Assembly (NCBI GenBank): GCA_022824205.1
Contig: JAJEAI010000095.1
Span: forward strand, 1-64,000
DNA: 64,000 nt
Source: Candidatus Binatia bacterium
GTDB taxonomy: Bacteria > Desulfobacterota > Binatia > UBA9968 > JAJDTQ01
Direction: 5' to 3'
Shown: piece after piece, positions 15,939 through 23,989 of the stretch
Position numbering within the stretch: the stretch's first letter is position 1
Layout: the number at the start of each line of letters is the position of its first letter
Translations under genes and position numbers: made by a program
Notes under the pieces: generated by a model
Databases searched by the model: none
The model's input: only the letters and a program-made list of their open reading frames with translations
Told to the model about the DNA's origin: nothing

Positions 15939-17251
15939 TTCTCCTCGATTGGTGGATCGTCCTGGTCGTCATGTTCGGCGCCCTCATGCTGCTGATGGCG
16001 TCGGGCATCCCCATCGCGTTCGCGTTCGGCGTGCTGAACGTCGGGTTCCTTTACGTGTTGGTGGGGCCGGGCGCGGTCCAGGCCGTGGCCCTGAGCAGCT
16101 TCACGAGCGTCGGCACCTTCGCGTTCATCGCCCTGCCCCTGTTCGTGCTGATGGGGGAGTTGGTGCTCCATTCGGGGCTTGCGGCCCTCGCCATAACCTC
16201 CATCGGCAAATGGCTGGGCAAGGTGCCCGGCCGCCTCGCGGTGCTGGCTGTGCTGGCGGGCACGGCCTTCGGCGCCGGCAGCGGCTCCAGCATGGCCAGC
16301 TCCGCCACCCTGGGAACGATCCTGATCCCGGAGATGCGCAAGCAGGGCTACGACACGGGCCTGGCCGTAGGCACCCTGGCTACTTCCGGCGGCCTTGCCG
16401 TGCTCATCCCGCCCAGCGCGCTCATGGTCATCTTCGGTGGCATCAGCCAGCTCTCGGTGGGCGACCTGCTGATCGGCGGCGTCCTGCCGGGACTGCTGCT
16501 GGCGTCGCTGCTGTTCGGCTATATCGTCATCGCCTGCACCATCTGGCCGCAGCTTGCTCCGGCGGTGGAGGTCGAGAAGGTGTCCTGGGGCGAGCGCATG
16601 GCCGCGCTCAAGTACTTCATGCCGCTGGTAGTGCTGGTGCTGGTGGTGCTGGGGTCCATCTTCATGGGCATCGCCACCCCCAGCGAGTCCGCCGCCATGG
16701 GCGTGGCCGGGGCCTTCTGCCTGGGACTGGCCTACCGGCGCCTGTCGTGGGCGATCCTGAAGTCATCGTTGCTGGGGACCGTGGAGGTCTCTGGCTTCGC
16801 CCTCCTCATCGTCACCAGCGCCACCGCCTTCAGCCAGATCCTGGCCCACTCCGGCGCGGCCATGGGCCTCTCCACCTTCGCCACGGAGCTGGCCGTGTCC
16901 CAGTGGATCATCATCGCCGCCATGCAGATCGTGATCCTCATCATGGGCGCGTTCATGGAGCCCATCTCCATCATGCTCATCACGGTGCCGATCTTCTTCC
17001 CCGTGATCCGCTCCCTGGGCCTCGACCCCCTGTGGTTCGCCATCGTCACCATGGTCAACATCGAGCTGTCCCTCATCACCCCGCCCTTCGGCATGAACCT
17101 CTTCGTACTCAAGGGCGTCTCCCCGCCGGACGTCACGCTCGGCGCCATCTACCGCGGCGTCATCCCCTTTGTGCTCATCAACATCATCGCGCTGGCCCTG
17201 GTGATGATGTTTCCGCCGATTGCGATTTGGCTACCGGGGCTGATGCGGTAG
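15938..17251 (+). CDS. dctM: TRAP transporter large permease, DctM family (probable ATT start)
   Basis: About 437 residues with roughly 12 membrane helices and DctM motifs (GSGSSMASSATLGTILIPEM, PPSALMVIFGG, TPSESAAMG, EPISIMLITVPIFFPV). No ATG, GTG or TTG is found at the right place in this frame. The ATG at 15971 would delete most of the first helix (LLDWWIVLVVMFGAL). AAGGAGG at 15925-15931 is ideally spaced for ATT at 15938, which overlaps the dctQ stop; CTG at 15935 is the alternative. The coding assignment is firm, the start is not. Confidence 0.85.
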   Translation: MLLDWWIVLVVMFGALMLLMASGIPIAFAFGVLNVGFLYVLVGPGAVQAVALSSFTSVGTFAFIALPLFVLMGELVLHSGLAALAITSIGKWLGKVPGRLAVLAVLAGTAFGAGSGSSMASSATLGTILIPEMRKQGYDTGLAVGTLATSGGLAVLIPPSALMVIFGGISQLSVGDLLIGGVLPGLLLASLLFGYIVIACTIWPQLAPAVEVEKVSWGERMAALKYFMPLVVLVLVVLGSIFMGIATPSESAAMGVAGAFCLGLAYRRLSWAILKSSLLGTVEVSGFALLIVTSATAFSQILAHSGAAMGLSTFATELAVSQWIIIAAMQIVILIMGAFMEPISIMLITVPIFFPVIRSLGLDPLWFAIVTMVNIELSLITPPFGMNLFVLKGVSPPDVTLGAIYRGVIPFVLINIIALALVMMFPPIAIWLPGLMR

Positions 17252-17276
17252 GCAGGAAAACGGAACGAGATCGGCC

Positions 17277-17297
17277 CCTCTCTCCCCACCAGAGAGG
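17277..17297 (+). terminator. Candidate intrinsic terminator after the TRAP operon
   Basis: CCTCTCT (17277-17283) pairs with AGAGAGG (17291-17297) around a 7-base loop, followed by the T-rich ATTTGGTTTCGTCTT, 25 bases after the dctM stop. The stem is short, so efficiency is uncertain. It lies between convergent genes. Confidence 0.4.
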
Positions 17298-17394
17298 ATT
17301 TGGTTTCGTCTTCAAGCCCCGGGCCGGCCAAGCGCCCGCATGACCGCGTCGGGTTCATGATCAATGACGGTCAGGAGCACGTGTCTTGGGTCGA

Positions 17395-18387
17395 TTACTC
17401 GTGCAACTCGACCTTCGGCAGCACCTCCCTCACCATCATCGCCATCGACTCCAGGATGCTGGCCTGGTCCAGGCCGGCGAAGTTCATTGAAAAGATCACG
17501 TAGTTGGCGCCGGTGTCGGCGATCTCCTGGATCTGCTCGATGCAACGGGCGGGGCCGCCGACCATCAGCATGCGCTCACGGTCGAGCTCGTCGTAGCCGC
17601 GGGGGCGCACGGACTTGCGCGCCTCGTAGTAACGGGCCATGGCGGGGCGGGCGCGGCGCCGGGCGGCGGCGTCGGACTCGGCCACGTGGGTGTGGATGGT
17701 CTGGCCCACGTCAAGGGCACCGGGGTCGTGACCGTTCTGGCTCAGGGTTTCCGTGTAGAACTCCACCTTCCGTTTCACCTCGGCCCAGTCCTTGCAGCTC
17801 GCGAAGGGGATGCCGAGGATGGGGTACCCTCGCTCTCCCGCTACCTGGTAGGAGCCTTGGCTCAGGGCGGCGAAGTACACGGGCGGCAATGGGCGCTGGA
17901 CCGGCTGTACGTTCAGCGAGACTTCGTCGATTTGGTGAAATCGCCCCTGGTAGGACACCTTCCCCTCGCGCCAAGCCATCTCCACGACTTCCAGGCTCTC
18001 CACCAGCAGGTCGCGGTTGTCCTGCTTGACGCCGAAGCCGACCAGTTCGGGCGGGGTGCCGCGGCCCACGCCGAAGTCGAGGCGGCCGCCGCTCAGCACA
18101 TCGATCATGGCGTATTCCTCGGCGGTCAGCACCGGATTCCGGTACGGCAGCAGCGCGACCGCGACACCCAGGCGGATGGTGTCGGTGCACGTGGCCGCGG
18201 CGGACATGAGCACGGTGGGCGACGGGATCACGCCGTGGAAGTCGAAGTGGTGTTCGCCGAACCAGAAGCACTCGTAGCCCAGGGACTCGCCGTGGCGGAC
18301 CTGTTCCAGCATCCGCTCGTAGTAGCCCTTGAGATCGAGCTTGAGTTCCGGGTCGTCGTCCCCGATGATGAATAGACCGAATTTCAT
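17395..18387 (-). CDS. LLM-class flavin-dependent oxidoreductase, copy 3
   Basis: A 330-residue luciferase-like protein of the same subgroup as copy 1: ESLGYECFWFGEHHF, TIRLGVAVALLPYRNPVLTAEEY and GRLDFGVGRGTP. The start giving MKFGLFIIG is chosen; a 247-codon upstream extension in frame is antisense to the sox genes. It has its own minus-strand promoter overlapping the divergent soxY promoter, and that promoter closely matches the one in front of the YeeE/YedE gene. It may therefore belong to the sulfur module, for example as an organosulfur monooxygenase; this is inference. Confidence 0.87.
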   Translation of the reverse strand: MKFGLFIIGDDDPELKLDLKGYYERMLEQVRHGESLGYECFWFGEHHFDFHGVIPSPTVLMSAAATCTDTIRLGVAVALLPYRNPVLTAEEYAMIDVLSGGRLDFGVGRGTPPELVGFGVKQDNRDLLVESLEVVEMAWREGKVSYQGRFHQIDEVSLNVQPVQRPLPPVYFAALSQGSYQVAGERGYPILGIPFASCKDWAEVKRKVEFYTETLSQNGHDPGALDVGQTIHTHVAESDAAARRRARPAMARYYEARKSVRPRGYDELDRERMLMVGGPARCIEQIQEIADTGANYVIFSMNFAGLDQASILESMAMMVREVLPKVELHE

Positions 18388-18402
18388 GGGTGTCCTCTTT
18401 CG

Positions 18403-18431
18403 TTGCGAGTTCAAGAGGCGTCTACTATAAA
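18403..18431 (+). promoter_or_regulatory. Promoter of the sox/fcc operon
   Basis: TTGCGA (18403-18408), 17-base spacer, TATAAA (18426-18431) on the plus strand, about 120 bases before soxY. It overlaps the minus-strand promoter of the LLM gene, so the two may compete or be co-regulated. Confidence 0.6.
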
Positions 18432-18453
18432 AACTGTGTGCGGCGCGCGGCAA
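18424..18453 (-). promoter_or_regulatory. Promoter of LLM copy 3, motif shared with the YeeE/YedE gene
   Basis: TTGCCG (18453-18448), 18-base spacer, TATAGT (18429-18424). On the plus strand the block reads TCTACTAT-N12-CGGCGCGCGGCAAGC (18421-18455); the same two blocks at identical spacing occur at 22574-22608. Confidence 0.6.
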
Positions 18454-18553
18454 GCAGCGGCCCCGCACACCCGAACAAGGCAAGCCGCCGTCCTGCCCTG
18501 GCGCATACGTCGCCACCGGCCCGCCGGCGGCACCAGGTCGAAGGCGCATTGGC

Positions 18554-18988
18554 ATGCACACTACTCGCAGGCAGTTGCTTTCTTTCGCGGGCGCGGCGCT
18601 GGCGGCGTTGGCGGCCGGTCCGGCAGGTCTCCTGCCTGTCCGGGTTGCGCGCGGGGCCAACGAGACCCAGCTCGCCATCGCGCTGTTCACCAAGGGCGCG
18701 CTGCCGCTGGAGGGCGGCGTCCTCATCGAAGCGCCGGAGATCGCCGACAACGGCGGGGCCGTACCGGTTCGGGTTTCGGCGGACGGAGCGCGGCGCATCG
18801 CGTTGTTCGCGGACGGCAACCCGAGTCCCGGGGTCGCCGTCTTCAGTTTCGGCAAATGGGTCAAGCCCGCGGCGTCGACCCGAATCCGGCTGGCCGGGAG
18901 CCAGAAGCTGATCGCGGTGGCGGAAATGGCCGACGGCACGTTCCGCGCAACCTCCCGCTCGATCAAGGTGACGGCGGGCGGCTGCTGA
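18554..18988 (+). CDS. soxY: Thiosulfate-oxidation carrier protein SoxY
   Basis: A 144-residue periplasmic sulfur carrier. The Tat-type leader TTRRQLLSFAGAALAALAAG is followed by the SoxY immunoglobulin-like domain and a C-terminal swinging arm KVTAGGC carrying the sulfur-binding Cys. Characterised SoxY proteins end GGCGG; here the stop codon follows directly after the Cys. SoxY works with SoxZ, encoded 60 bases downstream. The gene heads the operon soxY-soxZ-cytochrome c-fccB and has a good promoter. Confidence 0.9.
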   Translation: MHTTRRQLLSFAGAALAALAAGPAGLLPVRVARGANETQLAIALFTKGALPLEGGVLIEAPEIADNGGAVPVRVSADGARRIALFADGNPSPGVAVFSFGKWVKPAASTRIRLAGSQKLIAVAEMADGTFRATSRSIKVTAGGC

Positions 18989-19048
18989 TGGCCCGCCGCC
19001 ATTGGGATACATGAGATTGTTCGTGACGCAGGACACCAGGTAAGTGCA

Positions 19049-19378
19049 ATGCAGAAACCCCGACCACGCGTGAAACTGCCGAAGTCGGTGTCCAAGGGTG
19101 TTCCCTTCACCGTCAGGACCCGCATCACTCATCCCATGCACACGGGGCTCCGCCTCGGGCGTGACGGGAAACGCATTGCCCGGCGGATCATCAACAGGTT
19201 CGTGGTGCGCTACAACGGCGAGGAGGCGATCTCCGTGGATCTCGAACGAGCCGTGTCCGCCGATCCGTACTTCAGTTTCGAGATGGCCGTCCAGGAGTCG
19301 GGCGACATCGAATTCGAATGGGTCGATGACGATGGCTCCGTCCACCGCCTCGGCAGGCGGGTCGAGGTCAAGTCGTGA
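19049..19378 (+). CDS. soxZ: SoxZ, partner of the sulfur carrier SoxY
   Basis: A 109-residue SoxZ-type protein (RVKLPKSVSKGVPFTVRTRITHPMHTGLR, SFEMAVQESGDIEFEW). SoxZ has no leader of its own and is exported bound to SoxY by the Tat pathway, which fits the Tat leader on SoxY. Length matches the family. It lies 22 bases upstream of the diheme cytochrome gene. Confidence 0.92.
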   Translation: MQKPRPRVKLPKSVSKGVPFTVRTRITHPMHTGLRLGRDGKRIARRIINRFVVRYNGEEAISVDLERAVSADPYFSFEMAVQESGDIEFEWVDDDGSVHRLGRRVEVKS

Positions 19379-19400
19379 CGTTCCCGCATCTCCACGCCGC

Positions 19401-20117
19401 ATGATGAGCATGACGAAACCCGCGGGTTTCGCTTTGCTCGCGTTCGTACTTCTCTTCCTCCTCGTCGCCACCGGAGTCCGGGCCGCGGACGCGGAACGCG
19501 GGAAGATGATCTACCAGGAGTGCAAACGCTGCCATCAGGCGGGCCGCGGCGCCAAGCACCGCATCGGCCCGCACCTGAACGAACTGTTCGGCCGCCGCGC
19601 CGGTTCGCTGCCGGACTTCCGCTACTCTTCAGCCATGCGAAAGGCGGGAGCCGGCGGGCTGGTGTGGACCGAGGCGACCCTGGACGCCTTTCTGGCAAAC
19701 CCCCGGAAGACGGTGCCACGGTCGCGCATGAGCTACGACGGCATGACCGCAACGACCGACCGGGCGGATCTCCTGGCGTGGTTGCGCTCCCTGTCCGGCG
19801 GCCGGCTTCCGGCGGCGGAACCCACCATGACGGCCGCCGAATACGGCCTCGACCCGGGACTCCTCACCATCACGGGAGACCTCGAATACGGGGCCTACCT
19901 GGCCGGCGAGTGCGTCACTTGCCACCACGCCGGCGGAGCCGAACAAGGCATCCCATCCATCGCTGGTTGGCCGATCGAAGACTTCGTGATAACGCTACAT
20001 GCGTACAAGAATGGCAAAAGGCCGCATCAGGCCATGCAGACCATCGCCAAACGTTTGTCGGACGAGGAGATCGCCTCGCTGGCCGCCTATTTCGCGAGGC
20101 CGCTCAACGAGCCCTGA
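19401..20117 (+). CDS. Periplasmic diheme cytochrome c (FccA-like)
   Basis: A 238-residue exported protein with signal peptide (TKPAGFALLAFVLLFLLVAT) and two heme-attachment motifs, CKRCH near residue 38 and CVTCH near 173. The N-terminal domain resembles class I cytochrome c (GPHLNELFGRRAG, with a Met in SRMSYDGM as likely sixth ligand). The C-terminal domain resembles the cytochrome subunit of flavocytochrome c sulfide dehydrogenase. Its position 15 bases before fccB makes it the likely electron acceptor of FccB. Three nearby ATG codons (19401, 19404, 19410) are possible starts. Confidence 0.87.
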   Translation: MMSMTKPAGFALLAFVLLFLLVATGVRAADAERGKMIYQECKRCHQAGRGAKHRIGPHLNELFGRRAGSLPDFRYSSAMRKAGAGGLVWTEATLDAFLANPRKTVPRSRMSYDGMTATTDRADLLAWLRSLSGGRLPAAEPTMTAAEYGLDPGLLTITGDLEYGAYLAGECVTCHHAGGAEQGIPSIAGWPIEDFVITLHAYKNGKRPHQAMQTIAKRLSDEEIASLAAYFARPLNEP

Positions 20118-20132
20118 GTGAAAGGGGGAACC

Positions 20133-21422
20133 ATGTCGAAAAAGGAGAACAAGAACCGCGGCATGAGCCGGCGCCGCTTTCTGGCGTCAACGGCCGCAAC
20201 GTCGGCGGCACTGTGGGCATCGCCCATCCTCGGGCAAAACCGCCCGCGGGTGGTGGTGATCGGCGGCGGCGCCGGCGGAGCCACGGTCGCGCGCTACATC
20301 GCCAAGGACTCGAAAGGCGCCATCGACGTGACGCTGCTGGAGCCCACCCGGCGCTACTACACGTGCTTCTTCTCCAACCTCTACCTTGGCGGGTTCGTTG
20401 ATTTCGCATCCATCGGACATTCCTACGGGACCCTGGCGTCGGCCTACGGCATCAACGTGGTCCACGATTGGGCCATCTCCGTCGACCGCGACCGCAAGAC
20501 GGTGGGACTCGCGGGCGGCGGCAGCCTGCCGTACGACCGGCTGGTCCTGTCGCCGGGCATCGACTTTCGTCCGGGCTCGGTACGCGGCTGGGACCTGTCG
20601 CAACAGAACCGGATGCCGCACGCCTACAAGGCAGGCTCGCAAACGCAGCTCCTCAAGGCACAGGTCGCGGCCATGCGCCAGGGCGGCGTCTATTGCATGG
20701 TGGCGCCGCCGAATCCGTTCCGCTGCCCGCCGGGACCGTACGAACGGATCTCGATGGTCGCCCACACGTTGAAGCAGTCCAACCCGAAGGCGAAGATCCT
20801 CATTGTCGACCCCAAGGCCAAGTTTTCCAAGCAGGGGCTGTTCGAGGAGGGTTGGCAGCGCCACTACCCGGGCATGATCGAGCGCGTCGGCCCCGACTTC
20901 GGCGGCGACAAGGTCGAAGTGCGGCCCGGTTCCATGGAAGTGGTGATCGACGGCGAGGTGACCAAGGTGGACGTGTGCAACGTGATCCCGGCGCAGCAGG
21001 CGGGGCGCATCGCCGCGGTGGCCGGCATCACCAACGAAGCCGGCTGGGCACCGGTGGTGCCGCACACCATGCAAAGCCGGGCGGACGAGAACATCCACGT
21101 GCTCGGCGACTCCTCCCACCAGGGGGACATGCCCAAGTCCGGGTTCTCGGCCAACAGCCAGGCCAAGGTCTGCGCCATGGCGGTGCGCGCGGCGCTGACC
21201 GGCTCGAAGGCCTTTCCGGCGCGCTTCCGCAACACCTGCTGGTCGCTGATCGCAACCGACGACGGAGTCAAGGTCGGCGCCTCCTACAAGGCCACGGACG
21301 AGAAGATCGCCAAAACCGACGGCTTCATTTCGAAGACCGGAGAGAGCGCCGAGATACGCAAGGCCACTTATGAGGAATCGCTGGGCTGGTACGCGGCCAT
21401 CTCCAAGGACACCTTCGGGTAA
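20133..21422 (+). CDS. fccB: Flavocytochrome c sulfide dehydrogenase flavoprotein subunit FccB/SoxF
   Basis: A 429-residue flavoprotein. A Tat leader (MSRRRFLASTAATSAALWAS) precedes the FAD-binding VVVIGGGAGGATVARYI. The family's conserved RCPPGPYER segment and NTCWSLI near the C-terminus supply the redox Cys pair, and a C-terminal FCSD domain is present. FccB oxidises sulfide to polysulfide or sulfur and passes electrons to the diheme cytochrome encoded just upstream. ATG 20133 is preferred to GTG 20118 because AGGGGGA precedes it. With SoxYZ but no soxB, soxAX or soxCD in the window, the pathway here is incomplete. Confidence 0.9.
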   Translation: MSKKENKNRGMSRRRFLASTAATSAALWASPILGQNRPRVVVIGGGAGGATVARYIAKDSKGAIDVTLLEPTRRYYTCFFSNLYLGGFVDFASIGHSYGTLASAYGINVVHDWAISVDRDRKTVGLAGGGSLPYDRLVLSPGIDFRPGSVRGWDLSQQNRMPHAYKAGSQTQLLKAQVAAMRQGGVYCMVAPPNPFRCPPGPYERISMVAHTLKQSNPKAKILIVDPKAKFSKQGLFEEGWQRHYPGMIERVGPDFGGDKVEVRPGSMEVVIDGEVTKVDVCNVIPAQQAGRIAAVAGITNEAGWAPVVPHTMQSRADENIHVLGDSSHQGDMPKSGFSANSQAKVCAMAVRAALTGSKAFPARFRNTCWSLIATDDGVKVGASYKATDEKIAKTDGFISKTGESAEIRKATYEESLGWYAAISKDTFG

Positions 21423-21535
21423 TCCGCCCCATGCCGTGAACCGATGGCACGCGGGGGCGACCGCCGGCGGCCGCCCCCGCATTCCCTCTGGCAGGCTGTT
21501 GAGAACACGTCCAACCGGAGTTTTTCAACAGCCTG

Positions 21536-22543
21536 CTACAAGAACCGTCCCACTACTCGGGCCGACACCGCCATCGCCGTGAGCGCCAGCACCGCGGCGA
21601 TGCTCCCCGTGGACACGCCCGACAGTCCGGCCCCCACCGTGCACCCGCCCGCCAGGACGCCCCCCGTCCCCATCAACGCGGCGCCCGCCATGTAGCGGCC
21701 CGTCTGCCGCGGCCCTTCCAGGCTGGTCCAGCGGAACTCGCCCGCGCAGGTCGACGCCACCATGCTGCCGGCCACCACGCCGGCGGCCAGACCGGTGCCG
21801 AAGCCCGCGGGAATGGCGGTGGCCGCCATGGTCCAGAACAGGGTGTCGGCCATGGGTCCGGTGAAACCCAGGGACTGGAGCGGTACGGGATCGAAGTCGT
21901 CCAGGAGGACGAAGCCGGTGCCGACCCACCCCAGCGGCACCAGCAGGCCGATGACGGCGCCCATGGCCAGGTGCCGCGGCGCGGCACCGGAGCGGAACGC
22001 CACGATGGCGGCTGCGAGCGCCAGGCCCCAGGTCCACACTTCCCCGCCGGGCAGGGCCGTCAGCACCACCCTCCCGCCGGGATCCAGGGTCACTCCCGCG
22101 AGCGCCGAGCGCACCGGCGCCAGCACTCCCTTCATCATGGCGTAGGCGACCACCGCGAAAACCACCAGGACAAGGGCCGAGCGCAGGTTGCCGGAACCGG
22201 TGAGCACCGCGAGACGGGAGGCGCAACCGCCGCTGAGCACCATGCCGGCGCCGAACAGGGCGCCGCCCACGAGGACCGCGACCACCGGAAGGTCGGGAGC
22301 CAGGAACCGGTGCGCGTCAAAGGAGATCCACCCCGCGTCCGTAGCTCCCTGGGTGCCGGCAATGGCCAAGGCCAAGGCCAGGGCCCAGACGCCCAGCGCG
22401 GGCAGGCATTCGCTCCATTGCCCCACCAGGCTGCGCCGCAGGCAGAACCGGCTGCGTTGCGCCAGCACGCCGTAGACGGCGCCGAGCGCAAGGCCCAGCA
22501 CCACCGACGCCTGAAGCGGCGTGAGATACTCGAAACCGTCCAT
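21536..22543 (-). CDS. YeeE/YedE (TsuA-like) family sulfur-compound transporter
   Basis: A 335-residue membrane protein with about nine hydrophobic segments and the two duplicated Cys motifs typical of the family, VLSGGCASRLAVLTG and LAGGCTVGAGLSGV. TsuA-type members import thiosulfate through these Cys residues. The start giving MDGFEYLTPLQ has GAGGAGGG upstream; a 72-codon extension in frame is discarded. It is convergent with fccB, and its promoter shares a motif with LLM copy 3, supporting a role in sulfur handling. Confidence 0.87.
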   Translation of the reverse strand: MDGFEYLTPLQASVVLGLALGAVYGVLAQRSRFCLRRSLVGQWSECLPALGVWALALALAIAGTQGATDAGWISFDAHRFLAPDLPVVAVLVGGALFGAGMVLSGGCASRLAVLTGSGNLRSALVLVVFAVVAYAMMKGVLAPVRSALAGVTLDPGGRVVLTALPGGEVWTWGLALAAAIVAFRSGAAPRHLAMGAVIGLLVPLGWVGTGFVLLDDFDPVPLQSLGFTGPMADTLFWTMAATAIPAGFGTGLAAGVVAGSMVASTCAGEFRWTSLEGPRQTGRYMAGAALMGTGGVLAGGCTVGAGLSGVSTGSIAAVLALTAMAVSARVVGRFL

Positions 22544-22573
22544 TCCCTCCTCTTCCGTTCCGGGTTTCGAGGG

Positions 22574-22608
22574 TCTACTATGAACCTGAATCACGGCGCG
22601 CGGCAAGC
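22574..22608 (-). promoter_or_regulatory. Promoter of the YeeE/YedE gene, same motif as at 18421-18455
   Basis: Minus-strand TTGCCG (22606-22601), 18-base spacer, CATAGT (22582-22577), about 35 bases before the start codon. Both the TCTACTAT block and the CGGCGCGCGGCAAGC block match 18421-18455 exactly, 20 bases apart start to start in each case. Confidence 0.6.
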
Positions 22609-22712
22609 CGTGTCCCTGGTGTTGTGTTTCACAAACAGGTTTGCAAAGATGCGCCGGATTCTTGTCGCCGGCCGTGAACGTGTGCCCCTGCCGCCACAGA
22701 AGGGAGAGTACG

Positions 22713-23726
22713 ATGAGCGACAACGTGGTCTCGACCCCGACCCAGGAACGGTGCGTCACCTCCTACGCCGCGCGCACCCAGTACAAGCCCGGCGTGGTCC
22801 ACCCGGGCCACATCAAGGTCAAGGATGCCATCGACATTCACTGCCACGCCCACGCCGGCCAGCAGGACGCCCTGGACTTGGTGAAGAAGGCTTCCCGGGC
22901 CGAGATGAAGGCGATCCTGTTCAAGTCCATCGTCGGCAAGGCGGGGACGGCGGTCCGCGAGCTGCAAGGAAAGCTCGACGAGTGGGCCGCCGAGGATGGC
23001 GTGACCCCGGTGGCCTTGTTCGCCGGCTTCGTGTGCGGCCGGAATGACGACCCGGTGTCGGCGGAGCTGGCCGAGAAGGCCATCGACGACGGCGTCGTCG
23101 CCCTGTGGCTGCCGGTGTTCAATCACGCCAACACCATGCACATCGTCGGCAGCCGCCGGGAGCTCATCGAGCACGACATGAACGCCCAGGGGTGGCTCGG
23201 TCCGCTGTCCTGGGAGAAGGCCCTGGAACACGGCCGCTACAACCTCGACGAGTCGGGCGAACTGAAGCCGGAGGTCAAGGACATCATCCGGCTGTGCGTG
23301 GAGCGGGACGTGGCGCTGTTCTTCGGCCACCCCACCCACAAGGAGATATTCAAGATCGCCGAGGAGGCCCACAAGGTCGGACTCCAGCGGCTGGTCATCG
23401 ACCATCCCTACAGCCCCTTCCTCGACGTGGCCGTGGAGCAGATGAAGGAGCTGGCGCCACTGGGGGTGCTGTTCAACTTCACCTTCGACGAGCTGTCCCC
23501 GCTCCTCGGCGTCGATCCGCAGATCATGTACAACACCATCCGCGAGGTCGGGGTCGATCACTTCGCGCTGTCCAGCGACGCGGGTGAACCCCTGTTCCCG
23601 GACTCGGTGGAGGCCATGCGCCTCATCCGCGGCTACATGGAAGCCTTCGGCCTGAACGACGACGAACTATACACGGTCTGCACCCGCAACCCGGCGCGGG
23701 TCGTGGGCATGGAGATTGCCGGCTAG
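22713..23726 (+). CDS. DUF6282-type TIM-barrel (amidohydrolase-like) protein
   Basis: A 337-residue protein with an N-terminal metal-like motif AIDIHCHAHAG near residue 45, FFGHPTHKEIF and VIDHPYSP in the middle, and DHFALSSDAGEP near 290, a layout of metal-dependent TIM-barrel hydrolases. I recognise it as the DUF6282 type; the substrate is unknown. AAGGGAGAG precedes the ATG. It is divergent from the YeeE/YedE gene and is separated by 263 bases, including a palindromic repeat, from the MNIO operon, so it is probably a separate unit. Confidence 0.75.
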   Translation: MSDNVVSTPTQERCVTSYAARTQYKPGVVHPGHIKVKDAIDIHCHAHAGQQDALDLVKKASRAEMKAILFKSIVGKAGTAVRELQGKLDEWAAEDGVTPVALFAGFVCGRNDDPVSAELAEKAIDDGVVALWLPVFNHANTMHIVGSRRELIEHDMNAQGWLGPLSWEKALEHGRYNLDESGELKPEVKDIIRLCVERDVALFFGHPTHKEIFKIAEEAHKVGLQRLVIDHPYSPFLDVAVEQMKELAPLGVLFNFTFDELSPLLGVDPQIMYNTIREVGVDHFALSSDAGEPLFPDSVEAMRLIRGYMEAFGLNDDELYTVCTRNPARVVGMEIAG

Positions 23727-23775
23727 CTGGCTAGCTCCCTCCCAGGCTCCCTCGGATTACCCCTCTCCCACGACT

Positions 23776-23824
23776 CCTGGATTCCCGCTTCCGCGGGAAT
23801 GACGTATTGGAGGGCCGGGAATGA
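23776..23824. repeat. ATTCCCGC/GCGGGAAT palindromic repeat with GGAGGGCCGGGAATGAC tail
   Basis: A perfect 20-base palindrome (23781-23800) preceded by CTGG and followed by a tail that matches the copy at 34903-34950 almost base for base. It sits between the DUF6282 gene and the MNIO operon. No good promoter is visible in the remaining gap up to 23989. Confidence 0.8.
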
Positions 23825-23989
23825 CCGTTTTTCCCCGACCGGGGACTAAAGTTCAGCGAACACCACTCGATTAGTATCCGTGAGGGCGTTGCGCGCGGTG
23901 AACGGCGGCGCGGCGCCCGCGAAGTCCGGCGCGTGCCGGGCGCGCGGCCAGTGCCGCGCTCATGATTCCATTTCGAGTCGGGAGGTTCC

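Noticed and set aside
22544-22759. 72-codon N-terminal extension of the YeeE/YedE frame
   Set aside because: It would run through the promoter motif at 22574-22608, and the ATG at 22543 has a much better ribosome-binding site.
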